This document shows, one piece after another, positions 1 through 13,811 of a stretch of 64,000 bases of DNA. The stretch's first letter is position 1. Every line of letters begins with the position of its first letter. The stretch is from NCBI GenBank assembly GCA_963693285.1, contig OY848917.1, positions 25,478,745 through 25,542,744 on the forward strand, written 5' to 3'. The notes below the pieces were generated by a model. It saw nothing but the letters and a program-made list of their open reading frames with translations. It did not search any database and was not told the DNA's origin. The translations under genes and the position numbers were made by a program. The stretch is from Xestospongia muta. Its lineage: Eukaryota; Porifera; Demospongiae; Haplosclerida; Petrosiidae.

Positions 1-670
1 CCTTGCAGAGAATGCAAACAAGACAGTAGGGATGACAGTTGCACCATATCTACATAATAGCACAGGAATTGACTGAAATCATTGAAATGTATTTAAAATC
101 TAATTTTTGGAGTTTAGCTACATCTTCTGACTGTTTATGCCATCTGTGCCTATTTTGTAGGCATGAAGAAAGTATCATTCTTATTAGCTTGTTTGTATCC
201 TTTGTGAAAGACTGATAACTGCAATTTTTACATTTTTACACTTTTGGTATACTTTCATTTTTCAAGTGCTCAAAATATGGAAAACACTAAGATTGTGTTA
301 CATCTTAGTGTCAAGTGTCAAGTGTCAAGCTTTTTGGTGGTAACAGTTGCTTACAATGGAAGTGGAAACAGAGACATAATACTTGTATAAATTTAATATC
401 TGGCCAATTTTTACTGTAATGCTTTAAAATATTACTTGTAAATCAGTCATCACTTTTTGCCTAAAGAGGGGTTCTGGTGTGTTATGGCTAAGATATTTTT
501 TGCCAATGCATTATAATGGGGCAAATCAGGGTTTTCTATACTTAGCCTATTAGTCATTGCTGCAGTGTGCCTAAAAATAACATTATTATGACATGCAAAT
601 GACATGCAAGTAATTGTAACATATCAAATATATTCAAATGATTAAATTTGTTCCCAAAATGAAAACTTAC
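1..670 (-). other. Intron of SRCR gene 1 (runs off window)
   Basis: There is no coding exon here. The stretch aligns with about 40100-40787 and 55615-56282, which are the introns between SRCR3 and SRCR4 of the two complete paralogues. It is therefore the same intron of the truncated gene 1. The SRCR4, SRCR5, membrane and tail exons would lie to the left of the window. Confidence 0.75.
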
Positions 671-1402
671 CATAACATTTTAATCCTAGCTTGTTGTAAT
701 TACATCCATAGTTATTACATTGGTTTGACTGGTACAGATTACAGGATCCAATATTTTGATGTAATCGTCTACAATATATAGTGGAAAGGAATATCTCAGA
801 TGTTTCATTACCATATCGTCCATCTCTAATTAATGTGGCAACTAACAATGAGAATGGAAAATAAAAAGTATAATTATAATTATTTATTAATTAGTATGTG
901 TAATATTTGGTCACCAAACACTAAATTGATGATAATTCTTGTGCTCTCTTAATGTATGACTCACAACTACTTGCAACAAATCCAAGTTGATTGCAAACTG
1001 TTGAACCAAAATATCGGTCAACATATGTTGTACTACATATTGAGTACCATTGACCATAGTAGCATATTTGTATTGTTCCTTCATTAGATGATTGGCCACC
1101 TACCAGCTTAACTTTATAGTTAGGAGAACAGCTATTATTTGCTAAAAAAGAGATCTTTTAATACATTAACTATTGGTCAATATTAGTAAAATGCGTATTA
1201 TTATACATGTATAGGAAAAATATTAGTCTAAATAATGCAACAGTATATCTGTTAGTACAAACATTGATTATTAATTATAAAAAAGAAGAACCATTAATAT
1301 AACTAATGCTTGCTACCTAAGCCTTATAACTTATCACTAATACAAATTAAAAAGAAATTACATTTAAAATATTATAAATAAATAAATAAATAATTAAGTA
1401 AA

Positions 1403-1453
<51 letters not shown>

Positions 1454-4400
1454 CATATTATGTAAGAAGTATTGATTGAATCACTACAATGTTTGCATTT
1501 AGTGTGTCATGTATGTACACTTATATTATATTTAATTTGATTTTCCTAGAGTAACTAAATTTATGGTAACTCTATATTTGGCATTAAATCAATTGCATAA
1601 GGATTCTGTCATTTCTACATCTTTATAACTCATGATAAGGTGATCAACAAGATGTTGGCTGGCTGCTAACAGTTTGTGTTGCAAAATTACTAGTTATAGA
1701 CTCTAGTTATTCACAAACAGACATGACACTTGGATACTATCTAATAGCATTAGAAGTTTTATTATAGAGATCATTTTATTTTAAAAACATGATTCAGGAA
1801 ACTTGCATCATACATTTAAATTCATGACTCACGTATTGTGATCATTTTTAATTACCTCGTGATGAGCTGCATTGTAATGTGATAGTGTCTCTACTTGGGT
1901 CACAATAGGATGTTGAATATCTGTAGTAACTGGAGTATTGATAGCAATTGAAAAGTGATGTATAAGAGTTGCTATAACAGCGATATGGACCAAATCCAAT
2001 TTTTGTCCATGGCCCTCCATTGTAACTGTATTTTGGGCCTATAAGGAAAAGAAAAATATAATAATCTATTCATATTCTTACTTAAATCATTATATCCCAA
2101 TTGTCTACAGGCAACAATTGCATTATTACATCTCCAGTAGTAGTCACATACTGCAGTCCAATGTCCTGTACTGTCACAGATCTGTAACATGCCACTATTT
2201 CCTGCACTGTTAGTGGTACTGTTGTAGAGGCGAATTTGTCTATATGTGCATCCACCTATATATTGATTACATATAAAATATCATATTGTAAATTAACAAT
2301 AATGATACGTATGTTGCATGAATTAATGGAGCGTATAATTTAATTTTTATAAAAATTATTGCTGAGAATTCCAATATACTATACTGCAAGGTAATAAATC
2401 TTACAATACACAAGTAAATAAAACATTTTAAAATTGAAATGAATGAAGACATGTCAGTACAATACAAAAGAGGAGTAGAGATGGTAATTGCATCATGTAT
2501 ACATAATGCATTGATATATCAGTGATACCACCTCTGCTATCATGTAGTGATTATAGAATTCCCATCCCTACTCTCTGTTTCAATTGTTTGAGTTGCACTG
2601 ATATTAACAATCTCTACACTTCATTATTGTTAGAAAATGTTTTTAATTGTTCGTTTGTTTAGAAAATCAACATGGAAGGTAATACTTTCCATATTCTCTT
2701 GTAATAGGCTGGTAAAAAGCATCCTTACATACTCCACTGAAGAAATAATAATAATTATTTATGACTAATTGAAAACCTATGTCAATAAAGTAGCCTAGAA
2801 AATTGACAAGTTTAAATCACACTTAATTCATTGCTTTGTAACTAGGCTTACGGTTACTGGCTTATCATTCATATAATAATGATCCTAAATTTTTAGCTGA
2901 AGATTAAAGCAAAATACTCTTCTATTTGATCTATAAGAAAATGCTTCTTTTAATTAATATTAATTTTTCATAAGACAATGCAGGGTTTCTATAATAATAG
3001 CACTTGATAGTAAACTACTAAAATCATAGTTTGTTTAAGACCATACTTCATAGTAGAACATGACTATGAAGTCTAAGTGTCCAAACTGCTCATTTGCTCA
3101 TTAGTAATTGTGAACTAAAAAGCAGATGCAGAGAGAGAGGAAAGATAAATAATTCCAATATTCGAACGATTGTGTCTGTGATGCTTAAAAACTATGTCTC
3201 AACCTATATATACCTTAATCATACAAATATATACTGCAAAGAGTTGAAATATTTTGATATGTTTTAAGTGAGATATTCATTAATTGTTTCCTGTCAATAT
3301 AGTTCAATGAACAGTTGAGGACGTCCTTATAAACCTGTAGGCAATGCTACATATCGTGTGCCTGATATAGATATTATATGGAAAGATACAGTATAGAATA
3401 TACACTATATGACTTGTTAAGGAATTTACTTAGTGTACTTACTTGTACTGACATTACATCTTATGCTGACAGTGTCTCTGTAATTATCGCAATAATAATA
3501 GTGGTAACGATAGTATGTGGAGTTTGACACACAGTCTTTGATACTCTCATTATTGCTATTGCAACTCGTTGCTATAAATCCAATTCTGTTCCAGTAGCCA
3601 CTATTATAGCGAGTAATGGGAGCTGCAGAAATTAGGATTGATCAACTTACGTTATTATATTTAATAAAAATAAACTTTATTATTACTACCTGACACGTGT
3701 TCTGAAATTGTTTTGGACCACTGTTAAGTATACATATATACATAAAACATAAATACACACACGTGCGCGCATCCACACATTATGTGCCAGTGTTTCGCTT
3801 CGTTTTAGGTTATTGGTGTGACAAGTAGGAGCAAAAAATTAAAAGGCATTTTCTACGACCTACGCAATCAACAACCTTAACCACAAGTACTGCGACGATC
3901 TAACATGCTCCAAGCTTCTCACAAGTTTGTTTCTCTGCCTTTTTTTCTTGAATTGTATGACTATTAGTCTTCTACAGACACTAATATTAATTATGCAATC
4001 TTTGTACTTCTACACAGTAAAAATTGATTTAACAACTTTTTCTTATACAGGTTGCATAATGTAAACTGAAAGTAAACGTAATATAATTTTGACTACTAAT
4101 GTTAGGCATATATGAATATAACGATTCTCACTTGGGTTACTGTATCCAAGTTCTTTACATACAACAATAGAATGTGTTTGAGTCCATTCATAGTCACATA
4201 CTGCTACCCACTGTCCATCTTGACATATTTGAATCATTCCACTATCTTCAGATACAGTATTTTGTGAATACAATCGGACATCATCACCATCACAAGCTTC
4301 TGTACAAAAAACATAAATTTATAATCCTTAAATATATAGCTATGATATGCAGTTTTATAATAGCCATGCAGATGACAGCATAACTTTGCAGTAAAGAAAA

Positions 4401-4466
4401 CGTACCTACGATATCAATAGCAATAAAGAAAACTATCAGTAAGACGAAAGCTTTCTCAGTATACAT
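671..4466 (-). CDS. SRCR-domain receptor gene 1, 5' part (partial, 7 exons visible)
   Basis: Exons in transcript order: 4406-4466 (start MYTEKAFVLLIVFF, signal peptide), 4132-4299 and 3443-3622 (SRCR1), 2082-2255 and 1856-2038 (SRCR2), 965-1141 and 671-841 (SRCR3). All boundaries have AG acceptors and GT donors and the reading frame is kept. First halves carry the VRLY / GMIQIC / W..VCD / VVCKELGY pattern typical of SRCR domains; second halves carry the C-x-C-rich end (for example CNSN..IKDC..RCN). No stop or frameshift was found in these exons. SRCR proteins are extracellular ligand-binding receptors in animals; the ligand here is unknown. The rest of the gene lies beyond position 1, so a membrane anchor is inferred from the paralogues at 38063-44487 and 53511-60158. 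Exons 4-5 are nearly identical to those of gene 3 and less like gene 2. Confidence 0.85.
1406..1451. repeat. (TA)n microsatellite in SRCR gene 1 intron
   Basis: An uninterrupted TA run in the intron between SRCR2 and SRCR3. The same site is about 73 bp of TA in gene 3 (57001-57073) and a much shorter run in gene 2 (about 41497-41519), so the tract is unstable among the copies. Confidence 0.9.
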
Positions 4467-4667
4467 GTTTCTCTCTAGAGCAACACTAATTAGAATTTGA
4501 CATGGTTATCGCTTATGTTTGGAATGGCAGGAAGTATGAAGCGTGACCTCCTGCCAAACTTAGAGTGTATTTTAATTTTGTTTGCTAAATTAGAGTACAA
4601 TATACAGTGATAGTTGTAGCCTGCATCTTTAAAAGTACGTTACATTTTGAATTTGCTAGCCATGCAA

Positions 4668-4708
<41 letters not shown>

Positions 4709-5710
4709 GTCTTTAAATGAAAAGAGTTATATATACATACATACACACATACACACACACACACACACACACATACACACACACATATACACCTGTTATC
4801 ATAGTATTACAGTAAATGTATGAAACCATAGATTTTCATTGAAAATTTAATTATATAGATGTGCATATAATCATTATCTCTTCAAGTCTTGTCTAATAGT
4901 GTAGGTAATATCCTTCTAAACATTATATTGTCACATAATACATGACAGCAACCAGCAATAACATAATGTCATAATTAAACCTAATGCACAATATACACTG
5001 AATGTTAGCTTAGTGTAATATAAAACAGTTAGTGCATACTTGGTCAGTTTGGGCTAAAAGTTTTTGTAAAAATCTCACACACATATTTTTTTAAATTAAG
5101 AAGTGGAATCACACATAACCACTAGTAATAATTGGAAGTTCTGTTCCTGTGAGAATAATGAAGATATAAGAATACATATTTTTTTAATTAATGTATCTGG
5201 CAAAAGATAATTTGGTAATTACATTTATATACATCATCATTCTTGAATAGTTAAAAACACCTTTTATATCTATGATTGAATTATTTATTATTGATGGACT
5301 ATATATGATAAATGTAAGATGTGTTATTAAGTGTCAAATTTGTTTCTAATATACCTTGTAATTATTACTATACACTTTGTTCATTGATACAGTATAAACA
5401 AATTCAACACACATATCCATTGAATACTCAAACAAATATTGACTGGTTTTACAATCTCTTCTAAGTAATAAAATATAATAATTCACACACAGATGGATTA
5501 TTAGAATGTTTTACTCAAAAACTAAAAAATGATTAAAATAGTTTGCTACCTAATGGAAAAATGGGAAAATGGGATTGCTTTCAACAATTTTATTGTTTGC
5601 TTATGAAAGAATGTTTCAAGTGGCCACTTGAGTTTTCTTTCCAAATTGTTTAGATAGAATTGTGAGGAAATCATAGAAAATTATGATAATCAAAGTAATA
5701 AAAGCTGTAT
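4467..5710. other. 5' flank of SRCR gene 1
   Basis: No coding exon recognised. Up to about 5060 it aligns with the upstream flanks of gene 2 (44488-45140) and gene 3 (60159-60743), so the putative promoter was duplicated with the gene. It contains a TA tract near 4671-4705 and an ACAC-rich tract near 4735-4792. After 5060 the sequence is unique within the window. Confidence 0.6.
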
Positions 5711-5711
5711 C

Positions 5712-6039
5712 CAGCTATCTATCTAGCTATCTAGCTATCTATCTAGCTACCTACCAAGCTAGCTAGCTACCTACCTACCTAGCTACCTACCTACCTACCT
5801 AGCTAGCTACCTACCTACGTAGCTAGCTAGCTACCTACCTACCTGGCTAGCTACCTACCTACCTGGCTAGCTACCTACCTACCTAGCTAGCTACCTACCT
5901 ACCTATCTACCTATCTATCTATCTACCTATCTATCTACCTATCTACCTATCTACCTATCCATCTATCTACCTATCCACCTAGTCTACCTACCTAGCTAGC
6001 AACCTACTTACCTACCTACCTACCTACCTACCTACCTAC

Positions 6040-6096
<57 letters not shown>

Positions 6097-6301
6097 CACC
6101 TATCCACCTATCCACCTATCTATCTATCTACCTATCTATCTATCTACCTATCTACCTACTTACCTACCTATCCACCTACCTATCCACCTACCTACCTACC
6201 CACCCACCTATCTACCTACCCACCTACCTACCTACCTACCTACCTACCTACCTACCTACCTACCTACCTACCTACCTACCTACCTATCTACCTATCTACC
6301 T
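5712..6301. repeat. Tetranucleotide microsatellite (CTAC/CTAT/CTAG mix)
   Basis: About 590 bp built almost entirely from CTAC, CTAT, CTAG and CCAC tetramers. Variant tetramers are clustered in blocks, which suggests repeated slippage and local amplification. No gene. Confidence 0.95.
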
Positions 6302-6819
6302 CAACATAAAAGATAAGCAAAGTTAGTAACAAACAGTATAAAATAGGCAATCTAAAAAGTCTTTTGTCTGTTACTACAACCAATATGGCTGGAATGGTAA
6401 GTGTAGATTAAACAGTTGATGTTCACAGCTTATTACTTCTCCATTTTGGAAGATTGATACTTCTTAGGGCAATAGGAGACTAATCAAATCTTATCTGCAT
6501 TCAGTTAAAATCCTACAAATGAGCCTTTGTTGTCTCAAGTTGAGTCATTATTATAACTACGTACTACTCTTTTGCTTTTATTGCTAACAAATGTTAAATT
6601 ACTTCCTTCTAAAGGAGTGGTATGATCCTTAGTGAGTTTTATAATCTAATACAAATCATGAAAGCAACTGGCAGAGAGAGAAAGCTTACATTAAAATACT
6701 AAAAATAAAAAAAAATTAACATCACATGTTACCAAGCAACTTTTCATTTGACCAATTAATTACCACTTGAAAGCCATATTGATGATACAAAACACTTATA
6801 CCAAGGATATGTGGGGTTT
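6302..6819. other. Non-coding spacer
   Basis: No exon, RNA gene or repeat is recognised between the tetranucleotide tract and the inverted-repeat element that follows. Confidence 0.5.
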
Positions 6820-6826
6820 ATTGTAA

Positions 6827-7598
6827 CAGGAGCGCATGAGCGTCGTGAAGCGACGCAAAGGAGCGTCAAACTCCCTTAGCCAACTGTTGTCGAATCAAGG
6901 CTTAGAACATATGTCCATATATGGACATAACTGCTAAGTGTTTTGCATTTTAATAGCTTCTGGGCTGTAACCTCTTAGTAGGTGTGCTTTAAATAGATAA
7001 ATTTAAGAGAAGTCAACAAGTCAAGAAAATGGCCAAGCGACCTTGAACAACATATATCATTATATTCAGACACAAGGTAACTCCCAAGTGTCCTGGTGTT
7101 CTGTGTGGACAAAGTGTCACAGGCTAAAGTGCGTACGTCTTTGTACCACCCAGCAAGGAAACTACCAAAACGTTTGTTACCCTTGTAATAGATGCAAAAA
7201 AGCTGGCAGAAAGTTCTTTTTAAGAACTCCAGCAACTTCTCTAGCCTGAGACTAGTTTTCATGTATTGCTAGAGAACTAGTCTTGTTGAATAAAGTGATA
7301 TATGTTGTTCAACTGTTTCCACCTCTTTAATGACAAAAGCCTCCATAACTTCCAAGTATAATTCTTTTAAACGTTTCTCGATGTACATAACTTCTTTCTT
7401 AGTTTCGACTTCGTTTTACTCGCCATATGATTGTAATAATATTCATTGCTCCGTCACGTACTTAGCAGTACTTATGCTAAGTAAGTGTATTTCCTTATAT
7501 GGAATAATCCTTGACCGTGTTTCGACAATGGTTAGAATACAAATATAATGGCAGTTTGACGCTCCTACGCGTCGCTTCGCGACGCTCATGCGCTCCTG
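6827..7598. mobile_element. Non-autonomous inverted-repeat DNA element (MITE-like), 772 bp
   Basis: Ends are inverted copies starting CAGGAGCGCATGAGCGTCG and running about 45 bp, with a small inner palindrome (GTCG..GAAGCGAC). The element is flanked by a 7-bp direct repeat ATTGTAA at 6820-6826 and 7599-7605. Inside, a second inverted pair (about 7043-7065 and 7285-7310, CTTGAACAACATATATCA) encloses a short core, so a smaller element may be nested. No transposase is encoded; two small open frames (7043-7249 plus, 6975-7262 minus) resemble nothing I know. The terminal CAG is compatible with a hAT-type element, but that group normally gives 8-bp duplications, so the superfamily is left open. Confidence 0.8.
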
Positions 7599-8142
7599 AT
7601 TGTAAATATACTTGTTAATTATGCATGCTTCTTCAACTAATGCCTTTGGAAATATAAATAAATTAACTTGTATATTTACAATAAACCCAGTCAAGAAAAG
7701 ATATAATATGAACCTAAAATAAACATATGAACATCTTAATTTAATTTTTAGTGCTCATTTACTTTGCATAGGTGAAGGTTTGACTGTAGTGTCTAAACAA
7801 GAATGGTAATAAATAAGATCATTATTATATCATGCAAAGGATAATTATGATACCTATAACTAAGAGTGTTAACTACTACTTTACTGTGTGACAAATGAGA
7901 AGATTTGCCTAAGCACTTACAATACAATAAATTTCATTCTTAAATTTAAATATGAAACCAATTTCCTATGATATATGTGTTAAAGAACACAACAAGAGAA
8001 GCTGTTAAAATTGCAATGTTGGAAAAACTACAATTTATGTAAAAATTAAATTTTATCTAATGAATTATTTACTCTTTTAATTAGTTTATAATATTATAAA
8101 ATTAACTTTATTTGTATTTTATGAACTTCTGATTTGTCTTAC

Positions 8143-9306
8143 CAAATGTATCAGTTGGAGTAGGTGTGGGAGAGGTATGAGATGCAGGAAAACAACCAAT
8201 ATCAGCTACATCATAGCAACAATCACCAATGAGGTGACATGCAGGCTTGATCACAATAGCATCCATTATTCGAACAAGATGATGACAAGGACCATACACA
8301 ACATCCAGAGTAATTAAGATTAAGTGCTAGACATCCTATTTTTATTTATAAATGGCTACATGTTATTAATAGGGTTTAATGTACCTTGAGGAACAGTTGG
8401 TGTAGGTATAATTATATAACTACTTATAGATGGAGAATTAGATGATGCACTTGATGAAAAAGTTGGACTACTAGTTAAAGGTGGTGGAGTTTCAACATCA
8501 GTGTCTATGTAAAAGATAATACAATTAAAAATAATTATTTTATTATGTAGACTAAGTAATAACCAATAAAATTACACAAATTTGTGATGACATACAAAAA
8601 AGACCATTTTAAATTATTAAGCATAAATCATAACAGATTTTATTTATTAAAAGTTAGCAAAATTGGTATTTATTATAATGATCTATGTTTGTGATAATGT
8701 TTATGAATGAAGTTGACAAAATGTACATGGTTAGATATAATATCAATGCTTTATTTTTGCAGTAAATTTGCTGTGACTACCCTTTGATGCAGTTATAAAA
8801 AATGAGATTAAAAAGCTAAAATTAAAACATACAAGATAATTATAACTAGTGGCTAAGGAGTTGTTTAACAGATTTTAAATCCTTGATAACAACCAATAAA
8901 GGCAGAATTCAATTAACGTGAGTAATATAGCTTCTAATTTTGTCTTACCAAATGTATTTGTTGGAGTAGGTGTGAAAGAGGTAGGAGATGCAAGAAAACA
9001 ACCAATATCAGCTACATCATAGCAACAATCTCCAATGAGGTGACAGCCTTGATCACAATAGCATCCATTATTTGAACAAGATGATGACAAGGACCATACA
9101 CAACATCCAAAGTAATCAAGATTAAGTGCTAGACATCCTATTTTTATTTATAAATGGCTACATCTTATTAATAGGGTTTAATGTACCTTGAGGAACAGTT
9201 GGTGTAGGTGTGTTTATATAACCACTTAGAGATGGAGAATTAGATGATACACTTGCTAAAAAAGTTGCACTGCTAGTTAGAGGGGGTGGAGTTTCAACAC
9301 CAGTGT
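8143..9306 (-). repeat. Tandem duplication of a linker + SMB-like exon pair
   Basis: The block 8143-8504 (SMB-like 1 plus linker) repeats as 8949-9306 with an offset of 802 bp including intron sequence. The linker exons are both 120 bp and share the DT.VETPPPLTSS start and the TPTPTVPQG end. The duplication explains how the C-terminal array grew. A third, more diverged pair lies near 10530-10830 and a linker relic near 11800-11850. Confidence 0.85.
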
Positions 9307-11861
9307 CTATGTAAAAAATACAATTAACAATAATAAGTTTATAATTTAGACTAGGTAATAACCAATAAAAGTACACAAATTTGAGATAACATACAATGAA
9401 AAACCATTTTAAATTACCAAGCATAAATTATAACAGATTTTATTTATTAAAAAATGCTTAAAGTTAAAATTCTGTATAATGAAAGTTGTTTTTGATTATA
9501 GTTTCAATTTTAAAGAATAAAGCTAAATGAAAAGCAGATGGTAGCAATAATTTATGAAAATCATTTAATTAAATTATATGATCACGTGAGCAATTCATAG
9601 TTATCACTTTACAATTGCATGGTTGCATAATTGATTATAATACAATACTGAATTTTGTTTTATTCCAGGTAGATGTTATAGAAACATCTTTTCTTTCATA
9701 TATTACCACCTTACAACAAATTTCTCCTAAAATTTGGTTCCAGGCAGGATAAACATCATAACGACATTAACAAATAAGAGTGTGCAGTAGACATTTTGCA
9801 GACTCTTACATTTGAAAGCTATAACCAGATGAGTTTCCAACAAAGAATGTATCACATTTACCTACATGTCCATTTTATCCAATACCAAGAAGACCACTAG
9901 TTTGCAAACGAATGGAGTCATTTAAGAATGACATTAGGTGAGACAAGCAAGTATGGCAAATTCAAAATATTGGATTTAATACAGATAAATGAGATGATGA
10001 TGTGGCTCTACTTAAAAAAGAGTAAAGGAATTGAAATAAGAAGTATTGATGCTTGAACAGATAGTGAGTCATGGGAGAAACTTAAGAATGTCACCATTCA
10101 TTTAGAATTATTACAACTTCTAATTACTGACTTTTCTCATGAATTCATGCATCATGTGACAATTAGTATAATAAAATTTGATAGAGTTAACAAGTCACAC
10201 TGATGATGTTATAAAATAGGACCATGCTAATGTACAGACTGCCTTTTGCTCTAGGACTAGTCTTTCTTATATATTACTCGCCTACTCTTATTCATAAGAC
10301 TTGTTTTGATTGATTGACTATAATACTATATAGAATTTAATTATAGTGCTGATCTATGACTGTATATTTTATTAATTGCCTTAATAAATGAAAAAGTCCT
10401 ATTATGTTTATTAAACCTGGAGATGATTTAAAGGCTTAATTTATAATTAGTAATTATGTATTTAAATGTTTATTAGCTAAAATTAACTGTGACTAATATA
10501 TTGCATGAGCTTCTAATTTTGTCTTACCAAGTGTATTAGTTGGAGTAGGTATAGGTTATGTAGGAGAAGCAGGATGACAACCAATATCAGCTACATCATA
10601 GCAACAATCTCTAAACTTGTAACAGACTTGATCACAAAAGCATTCATAATGCCAACATGTTGGTGACAAAGATGGTTCACAACATCCAGATTAGTTGAGA
10701 TTAAGTGCCAAACACAAGCCTATCTTAACATATTGAAGCTATGAAATTATTAATAGTGTTAAACATACCTACAATAACAGTTGGTTTACATATATCTTTA
10801 GAACCACTTGTAACAACAATTGAAGTGTCTAAATTAAAATACAATGAATTGATAATAATGTCAGTAATAGTACTGAGATAATAGCTTGAGTCAAAGCCAA
10901 AGGCTGACATCAAGAGGTTAATGTCTGACATTGTTATAATCCACCTCTAAGTAATGGTATAAATAAAATCTCTATAATTATATTCCAATGAAACTGCAAC
11001 AAAGTCATCATACTCACCTCCATTATAGTTGCATGTAACATTATTTTCGTTACAGTATTAATGTGAACGAACAGTTTTTAAGATATTTTTAGTATTGAAA
11101 ATGTTATAAATAGACTAATTTGGTAGTAGATCACAAAAATGATTTGTAAACTAGCATCCACAATATTACAAGATGATTTTTACATAGCCTGTCTACTAGA
11201 AAAGGTATAGTAAAGTCTATATAAATATATACATATATAAAGTCTATATAAATATATTCATATCAATCCAAACGAACAATAATTTTTATTACAAGTGTAT
11301 GCTACTGAAAGAAGACAAAGTCATTGCAAGGTCATGATGAATCTTTATGTCTTCCCTTATTTGTTGACTCAAATGTTAGTTGATGCAATTAATATGAAGG
11401 ATCATTTTTAGGTAGTGACTATTTGTACAGTACAGGAAGTGCATATTCAATGAGACATTAATACTATGTTTTAGATCCTTAACTAGAAACATTAGACATA
11501 AATGAATTGATTTTTATTGGAGTATCCACCTTTTGTGTAACACTTTTAGTCAAACTTTATTTTTCTTTAAAATGAAGTAGTTATCATGACCCTATTATAT
11601 CATATGTATTTATGTTTTTTTTATTTGAAAAATGTCACTAATAACTCTGTAATCACTCACTATTAATGTCAGACTCTAAACCAGATTCAGATTTAAAACC
11701 TAAACCAGAACTTGAGTGTAATCCTGACCCAGTTCCAGATCCTGTATAAGAGTATACATACATTTTGAGTAAAGAAGTATATACCAAACATTATATGTAA
11801 TGAAATTTGTCCTGTGATAACTGTTGGTGTAGGTGTAACTATAGGTCATGACTAATAGCAT

Positions 11862-13811
11862 ATCATCTTATAGTTGTTTTATAAGATACTAACTTTTAGG
11901 GGAAACACTGCCTAACTATAGAGATATAAAAAAGTATTGTAAGCAATAGTCATTGTGGAAGATCCTATACAATTTCTAGTTGTATATTAGCTTCCATTTT
12001 AATGACTGCTAAAATAATTTTTTCACAAACATGCCTGGTGATCCTACAATTGTTTTAGAAGCCCTTGTGTTAATTATATGTGTTTCATTTTGTTATATTG
12101 TTGATGAATTCTACTTTCAAAAGTAATGATATGAGGTTAACCTCCATGCACATCTCAACTGATAAGTCAAAATCTGCTACCATAGGTGCTTTAAATTGGA
12201 CATAAATACTAACACAATTTCTGGTGTGCATCTCAACCAACAAATACAATTTCTAAAAAGATGTCTCTTCAATTTGGTCATGACAATAAATTTACTGCTA
12301 GAATAGATTGGTTGTTTTATCCAACCCATGGTCATTTAGGTTTACGTCATGCAGGCAAAATACATTAAAAAGTGTTAACAACATATCTTGTTTACTTTCC
12401 TATTTGCTATGGAAATTACAGTTTATATACATCAATATTTTCTTTGAAAGGACATGTATATTGTGTACGGGCTATCATGTATAGATTCCACTGTAACATC
12501 ACTCATACATAAATTCTTGTGTCTAATAATGGGACATTAAATAGAATTATCATAGGTCTTACAAGTAACTATATGACTGACTACCAAGTGTCAATTAGTG
12601 TATTAGTTATTAAAAACAGTGTGATGGTTACAAATTATCAATGTCGATCTAAATGACCACAATAATGTTAATGATATTAACAGACCAATTTTGGCAAATT
12701 AAGGAGTATCAATGCTAACAACTATTCATTAGCTATCCATTCTTCAGTCTTCATGCTTAGGAAAATATACTCCTTTACAAAAGTACTATTAAAATTATCT
12801 TAGGATGGTTCTTATAAAAAAAATTATTAAGCATTATATAGTATACAGTATTATTGACTAAGTTACTTTAAAGCTTTTGTTAAACGTCTTTAAGTAAGAT
12901 GTATCACACCATTTCAAACTCTTCAGTCTTCATGCTTAGCAAAACATAGCCACTTACCAAAATTAAATGATATTAAGCATATGTGCAAGCAATATTATTA
13001 ACTAAATCACTAAGCCTAAATAGCAAGAATTAAAAGAGAGCTATGAACGTTCATATTCTTTCACATAAACTAATACTTAAAATTTTTGTGAACTTTTTCT
13101 TTTTTAAATAAACTCAATACCTAGACAGGTTTAATTCATTATTTGTTCAGTACTTAGATTGATCTAATGTTGGTTTATCAAAAAATCCTTTAATTTATAA
13201 ATTAAATGATTGTTTATTTCAAAAAAAATTCTGATTAGTATTCACAGATATGGCTACAGTTATTGGTTATAACATATAATCAAACACTTATACTATTGTG
13301 ATAACTATGACAAGTGTGCATTCCTTAATTCATAGATGAGTTTACATCTGATAAAGTAGTAATTGTTCATAATATAATATCTTTATTTAGTATGCATTAT
13401 ACGTTTATACACCATTATGTATATATCAGGGAGTGCACACTTGTCACAGCTCTCCTCCAATTGCAATCATAATTGTACTCATAACAGTTATGACAGACAA
13501 TTGAATTAATATATGTATAATGATAATATTGGATAAAATAACCAATAAAATATAAGATTAGACTGAATGACAATACGACAAATCTTACATATAGTAGCCA
13601 CATAGTAGAATTTATTACCCAGTTAGTATATTCTCACTCATAATGCATTCCCCTGATACATTCTAGCTAATATATATTTAATGCTAAATATAATTTTTTA
13701 TTAACTTATAGTTATTATGTTACTCAATCTATGATGTCAATTAGCATATAGTCAATGAAATTAAAAATTAAACACACAATTTTAAATAACATATTTTTGT
13801 AATGAACTTAC
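11862..13811. other. Long intron or spacer inside the protease gene
   Basis: No exon recognised. A minus-strand frame at 13415-13603 is hydrophobic but matches nothing known. A relic of a Pro/Thr linker exon (VTPTPTV) lies just before this stretch at about 11800-11850. Confidence 0.45.

Noticed and set aside
3150..3260. Possible tRNA because of a TTCGAAC string
   Set aside because: No matching acceptor, D or anticodon stems could be drawn around it; the string is also conserved simply as part of the SRCR intron duplication (43195, 58780).
6975..7262. Small gene inside the 772-bp element
   Set aside because: Overlapping frames on both strands, no similarity and no conserved start context; they are probably chance frames.
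13415..13603. Small hydrophobic protein in the protease intron
   Set aside because: No duplicate copy, no splice or start evidence, and composition expected of AT-rich DNA.
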